Made by a program: the position numbers and the translations under genes. This document shows, piece after piece, positions 60,319 through 64,000 of a DNA stretch of 64,000 nucleotides; within the stretch, counting starts at the first letter, position 1, and each line of letters starts with the position of its first letter. The stretch comes from REEB481 sp964586595 (GTDB taxonomy: Bacteria > Bacteroidota > Bacteroidia > NS11-12g > UBA955): positions 1 to 64,000 of the forward strand of contig CAZPHB010000013.1 in the NCBI GenBank assembly GCA_964586595.1, in the 5' to 3' direction. The notes beneath the pieces are model-generated. The model was given only the letters and a program-made list of their open reading frames with translations, ran no database searches and was not told where the DNA came from.

Positions 60319-63198
60319 GTGCGTTTAATCAACATCTTGCTGCCTGCGCTGATGCTGGCGGCTAATTCAGCCCATGCCCAAACCGGAATCAGCGGTTACA
60401 TTTACGGCGCTTCCGGGAATAAACCGGTTTCCAAAGCCCTTATCGTCTTGGAACAGGAAACGGGAACACTCGCTCCGGACAGCAGTATAAGCAAGTCTGA
60501 CGGTAGTTTCGGCATGCGCAGCAGCGCAACCGGGAATGTGCGTCTTCGTATTTCGGCGCGTGGCTTTGAACCCTGGGACAGCAGTTTTTCTTTGGAAGAA
60601 GGATTTACAGACCTTGGCATCATTCGTTTGCCTAATGCGGTAACACGCCTGGACAGCATAACCATCAGGGCCGTTCAGGGTGCGCGACAAAAAGACGATA
60701 CCACTGAATACAATGCATCGAATTACAAGATGAACAAGGATGCTGATGCGGAACAATTGCTGCGCAAAATGCCCGGCATCACTGTAGAAAACGGACAAGT
60801 GAAGGCTCAGGGTGAAAATGTACAACGTGTGACCATAGACGGTCGGGAGTTTTTTGGCGATGATGTGAGCATGGCCCTTCGTTCCATGCCTTCGGAAGTG
60901 GTTGGCCGGGTTCAGGTTTTTGACCGCATGAGCGACCAGTCGTTCTTTACCGGCTTTGACGATGGCAACAGCCAGAAAGCGATCAATCTTATTACCCGCA
61001 GTGGCAGAAATAATGGCGTCTTCGGCAAAGTTTACGCTGGTTTGGGCGGTGACCAGAATGAGCTCCGTTATCAGTCGGGAGCGGTAATCAACTGGTTCAA
61101 GGGAATTCATCGGCTCACCCTGTTGGGCATGAGCAACAACATCAACATGCAGAATTTCAGCTCCCAGGATTTGCTGGGCATGAGCGGCGGCACCGGAGGA
61201 GGTTTCAGCGGCATGCGCGGGATGCGGGGGATGATGGGCGGCATGCGCGGCGGTTCTTGGGGAAACTGGGGCGGTGGGAACAACAACTTCATGGTAAACC
61301 AAAGCGGTGGGATCAACACAACCCACAGCGGTGGACTAAACTACAGCACCACCCTTGGAAAAAAACTGAACCTGACCACCAGCTATTTCTTCAACAATGG
61401 AAGCAATGTAAATCAATCGACCATTGAGCGCGATTACTATACCTTCGGCTCCAATTCACAGAATTACCTCGAAGAATCCGTCAGCAATGCCACCAATCCC
61501 CACCACCGGGTGAATATGCGCCTCGAGTTCATGATGGATTCAATGAACTCGTTCACCTATACCAACCGCTTGAGCTTCCAGAACCAGACCCAAAATTCGC
61601 TGATTACTGCGAACAATAATCTGGTGAACAAAGAGCTGAATATAAACAGGCAATTGAACAGTGCCCTCACGGACAACCGAACTGTTGGAAACGGGAGCAA
61701 TCTGTCGCAAAGCCTTTTGTATAAACGCAGGTTCACCAAGCGTTGGCGCACCTTTTCTGCAACCGTGAGTCATGACCAAAATCTTAAACATTCAGAAAGT
61801 TTCCTGAGCAGCACCAACCGCTTTTACGAAGCTCCGGACACGGTTATTGAGCTGCGTCAGGTGAGCTATGCTGACAACAACAGTACTTCTGTTTCGGGAA
61901 ACCTCACGTTTACTGAGCCTTCAGGAAAATACGGGCAATGGCAATTGAGTTACCAGCCGAGCATTTCTGTGAATGATGCCAACAGGCGTACGCTTACACC
62001 CGACAGTATGAGCGGAAGTCTTGTGCGTATTGATCCGCTGCTGAGCAATGATTTCAGCAGCAAATTCCTAACCCATAAGCCTGGCTTGATGTATCGTCGC
62101 AAGGGCACAAATTTCAATGCCATGATTGGATTGAACGCCCAATGGACCACGTTGAACGGTGAACAGCGATACCCGCTTTCGGTAATCAACACCTACCAAT
62201 TTTTCAACTTGTTGCCCACGGGCATGTTCCAATATCGTTTCAGTCAAAGCAGCAACATGCGGATTTACTACCGCACCAATACCAACCTGCCCAATGCCCA
62301 GCAGCTCCAGGAAGTGGTGGACAACAGCAACCCGCTGCTGCTGAGCAAAGGGAATGCAGCGCTGCAACAAGATTTCAGTCAGTTTTTCATCACCAGATAT
62401 GGTTGGAGCAACAACGCAAAAGGCCGCAATTTCTTCGGATTCCTGATGTATCAAACCACCATGAATTACATTGCCAACGCTACTTTGATTGCATCCCGCG
62501 ACACCTTGCTTGGCAATGGCATCAGCTTATTGCGCGGCGCGCAGCTGAATATGCCGGTAAACCTATCCGGGTATCGCAGCATTCGTTCCTTCCTGAACTA
62601 CGGTTTACCAATCAAGGCTATGAAATCAAACTTCAATGCCAACGGAGGAGTAACCTATTCACGGGTACCCGGACTGGTGAACGGCATAACGAATTTTGCC
62701 AATACCTGGAATCTGAACGCCGGAGCGGTAATCAGCAGCAACATCAGCGAAAAGATTGATTTCACTTTTGCGTATTCCGCGTTCTACAATTTGGTGCGCA
62801 ATACCGTGCGCAGCAGCATCAACAATAATTTCTTACAGCAAACAGGCAGCTTCCGGAGCAATCTGCAAAATACCAAGGGATGGGTCTTCAGCAGCGACCT
62901 GAACTATACCGGCTTCAATGGACTTGGCAGTGCTTTCCGGCAGAATTTTGTGCTCTGGAACATTGGTATCGGCAAGAAATTCCTGAAAAACCAGGCAGGA
63001 GAACTTCGCATAACAGCCTTTGATATTCTTGGACAAAACAACAGTCTAGCCCGCACAGTCACTGAAACTTATGTTGAAGACCTTCAAACCCGTGTATTAC
63101 AACGCTACTTCATGCTAAACTTCACCTACAATATTCGGAAATTCAAACGGAGTGGGATGGTTCCTTCGGGTAGATCCGAGATGGGGAGGCCGTTTTGA
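60319..63198 (+). CDS. Large outer-membrane beta-barrel protein (OMP_b-brl_3 type)
   Basis: A 959-aa protein. I use the GTG at 60319, which begins a signal peptide (VRLINILLPALMLAANSAHA); an ATG at 60271 is the alternative. A CarboxypepD-like domain (GISGYIYGASGNKPVSKALI) is followed by a TonB-plug-like region (LLRKMPGITVENGQVKAQGE, RVTIDGREFFGDDVSMALRS, RVQVFDRMSDQSFF), a Gly/Met/Arg-rich loop (residues about 300-335), and a long barrel. This is the group of Bacteroidota outer-membrane proteins that resemble TonB receptors but lack a clear TonB box. Ligand unknown. Confidence 0.85.
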   Translation: MRLINILLPALMLAANSAHAQTGISGYIYGASGNKPVSKALIVLEQETGTLAPDSSISKSDGSFGMRSSATGNVRLRISARGFEPWDSSFSLEEGFTDLGIIRLPNAVTRLDSITIRAVQGARQKDDTTEYNASNYKMNKDADAEQLLRKMPGITVENGQVKAQGENVQRVTIDGREFFGDDVSMALRSMPSEVVGRVQVFDRMSDQSFFTGFDDGNSQKAINLITRSGRNNGVFGKVYAGLGGDQNELRYQSGAVINWFKGIHRLTLLGMSNNINMQNFSSQDLLGMSGGTGGGFSGMRGMRGMMGGMRGGSWGNWGGGNNNFMVNQSGGINTTHSGGLNYSTTLGKKLNLTTSYFFNNGSNVNQSTIERDYYTFGSNSQNYLEESVSNATNPHHRVNMRLEFMMDSMNSFTYTNRLSFQNQTQNSLITANNNLVNKELNINRQLNSALTDNRTVGNGSNLSQSLLYKRRFTKRWRTFSATVSHDQNLKHSESFLSSTNRFYEAPDTVIELRQVSYADNNSTSVSGNLTFTEPSGKYGQWQLSYQPSISVNDANRRTLTPDSMSGSLVRIDPLLSNDFSSKFLTHKPGLMYRRKGTNFNAMIGLNAQWTTLNGEQRYPLSVINTYQFFNLLPTGMFQYRFSQSSNMRIYYRTNTNLPNAQQLQEVVDNSNPLLLSKGNAALQQDFSQFFITRYGWSNNAKGRNFFGFLMYQTTMNYIANATLIASRDTLLGNGISLLRGAQLNMPVNLSGYRSIRSFLNYGLPIKAMKSNFNANGGVTYSRVPGLVNGITNFANTWNLNAGAVISSNISEKIDFTFAYSAFYNLVRNTVRSSINNNFLQQTGSFRSNLQNTKGWVFSSDLNYTGFNGLGSAFRQNFVLWNIGIGKKFLKNQAGELRITAFDILGQNNSLARTVTETYVEDLQTRVLQRYFMLNFTYNIRKFKRSGMVPSGRSEMGRPF

Positions 63199-63236
63199 TT
63201 GGGTTGTTTTTTTTAGCGTAAAGATGTTTTAGAGTT

Positions 63237-63336
63237 NNNNNNNNNNNNNNNNNNNNNNNNNNNNNNNNNNNNNNNNNNNNNNNNNNNNNNNNNNNNNNNN
63301 NNNNNNNNNNNNNNNNNNNNNNNNNNNNNNNNNNNN
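63237..63336. other. Scaffold gap (100 N)
   Basis: Exactly 100 Ns, the usual placeholder for a gap of unknown length. The bases on its right (AAACCCAAAATCCCC) resemble the 8-nt array at 63773, so a repeat array probably broke the assembly here. True spacing between the barrel gene and the four-helix protein is unknown. Confidence 0.9.
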
Positions 63337-63396
63337 AAACCCAAAATCCCCACATTAATTTGGAATTTCTGCAGCGATTACTAATGTTGCCCCATT

Positions 63397-63771
63397 ATGA
63401 TTACCGTTAGAAATTATCAGGATCTTATTGTTTGGCAGAAATCTCTTGAGTTTACTATTGCCATTTACCGTTACACCAAAACATTTCCGCAGGAAGAAAC
63501 CTATGGCCTCATATCACAAATGCGCAGGGCCGCTGTATCTATTTCTTCCAACATTGCCGAGGGACAGACTCGACATACGGTTAAGCAATTCTTTCAATTC
63601 CTGAGCATAGCCCGCGGCTCACTGTCCGAACTGGAAACACAGATCATTCTTACTTATCGTCTGAACTACATCAGTGAAGACACAAAAAATGAACTCTTGA
63701 AAACCGCGGAAGAAATCGGCAGAATGCTCAGCAGCTTGATGAAAAACCTCACCAAACCCAAACACGCTTAA
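63397..63771 (+). CDS. Four-helix bundle protein (23S rRNA intervening-sequence type)
   Basis: A 124-aa protein of the four-helix bundle family first seen encoded in 23S rRNA intervening sequences (S23 type). The family core is visible: RNYQDLIVWQKSLEFTIAIY, TFPQEETYGLISQMRRAAVS, ISSNIAEGQTRHTVKQFFQF and LSIARGSLSELETQIILTYR. Its function is unknown, though these genes move often and occur in many copies in Bacteroidota. It lies directly between a scaffold gap and an 8-nt tandem array, only one base from the array. Confidence 0.9.
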   Translation: MITVRNYQDLIVWQKSLEFTIAIYRYTKTFPQEETYGLISQMRRAAVSISSNIAEGQTRHTVKQFFQFLSIARGSLSELETQIILTYRLNYISEDTKNELLKTAEEIGRMLSSLMKNLTKPKHA

Positions 63772-63772
63772 A

Positions 63773-63924
63773 CTCCCAAACCCCAAAACTCCCAAACTCC
63801 CAAACTCCCAAACCCCAAAACTCCCAAACTCCAAAACTCCCAAACTCCCAAACTCCCAAACTCCCAAACCCCAAAACTCCCAAACCCCAAAACTCCCAAA
63901 CTCCCAAACCCCAAAACTCCAAAA
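63773..63924. repeat. 19-unit tandem array with 8-nt period
   Basis: Nineteen consecutive 8-base units in perfect register: CTCCCAAA 12 times, CCCCAAAA 5 times and CTCCAAAA twice. The array starts one base after the four-helix bundle gene stop. It ends in CCCTAACC. The minus strand can be read as Gly/Trp/Glu/Phe repeats, but that is a consequence of the array and not a gene. Confidence 0.9.
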
Positions 63925-64000
63925 CCCTAACCCCCATACCTCACCCTCTTCCACCACAGCCCCCACCAACCCATTGGGCCGGCCATCAACACCTTCCACA

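Noticed and set aside
63773..63924. Possible CRISPR array
   Set aside because: Units are 8 bases with no spacers and no cas genes nearby; it is a simple tandem repeat.
63619..63999. Gly/Trp/Glu/Phe-repeat open frame on the minus strand
   Set aside because: Consists mainly of the translation of the 8-nt tandem array.

Overview
The window is a chromosomal segment of a member of the Bacteroidota. The evidence is five secreted proteins with a type IX secretion (T9SS) C-terminal sorting domain, three TonB-dependent or related outer-membrane receptors, an OmpA protein with thrombospondin type-3 repeats, a MurF-Alr fusion, a DUF4292 lipoprotein next to EnvC, and menaquinone genes. Start sites mostly lack strong Shine-Dalgarno sequences, and TAnnTTTG-like -7 boxes occur. 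Most of the window looks close to 50% GC. A block at about 2.5-6.7 kb is clearly AT-richer and looks acquired. No rRNA, tRNA or CRISPR array was seen. A 100-N scaffold gap lies at 63237-63336.

Layout. 1-568: gene-free, with hairpin repeats. 569-1933: aldehyde dehydrogenase. 2048-2673: debris of two insertion sequences, an IS256-type transposase 5' part joined to the 3' tail of an IS3/IS481-type transposase. 2669-6059 (minus): a compact operon that is the most unusual item here. It encodes a 120-aa protein, an FtsK/SpoIIIE-type ATPase, a tail-anchored membrane protein, a 96-aa WXG100-like protein, a 62-aa protein and a lipoprotein broken by an in-frame stop. This gene set resembles a minimal type VII (ESX/Ess-like) secretion module. 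6548-10580: a vanadium haloperoxidase gene and an astacin protease gene, bracketed by two ~153-bp direct repeats. 10.6-11.05 kb: gene-free, dense in inverted and direct repeats.

11.06-25.07 kb: mostly core functions (fatty acid desaturase, MurF-Alr, sugar nucleotidyltransferase, ThiL, MiaB) interspersed with envelope and secreted proteins. 25.3-31.7 kb: a T9SS-sorted sugar-dehydrogenase-like protein, a four-gene operon of secreted proteins of unknown function, and a TonB receptor. 31.96-38.2 kb: aconitase, then a T9SS-sorted BNR-repeat protein, a small protein and a GT2 glycosyltransferase, all with probable GTG starts. 38.3-48.1 kb (minus): OmpA protein, a Rieske-fold lipoprotein without cluster ligands, 3-hydroxyacyl-CoA dehydrogenase, and an envelope cluster (EnvC, DUF4292, TPR lipoprotein, nucleotidyltransferase, dUTPase, flippase).

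48.26-48.91 kb: a HigBA-type toxin-antitoxin pair. 49.0-56.6 kb: a coherent nucleic-acid scavenging locus. On the minus strand a lamin-tail protein, a TonB receptor and a secreted endonuclease I lie in one operon; divergently there is a 5'-nucleotidase split into two genes, one a lipoprotein and one with a Tat signal. Together these could digest extracellular DNA and release phosphate and nucleosides. 56.6-60.2 kb: MeaB GTPase, FMN reductase, isochorismate synthase with a hotdog thioesterase (menaquinone pathway), and a histidine phosphatase. 60.3-63.2 kb: a large outer-membrane barrel protein. 63.4-64.0 kb: a four-helix-bundle (23S rRNA intervening-sequence type) protein followed by a 19-unit array with an 8-nt period.
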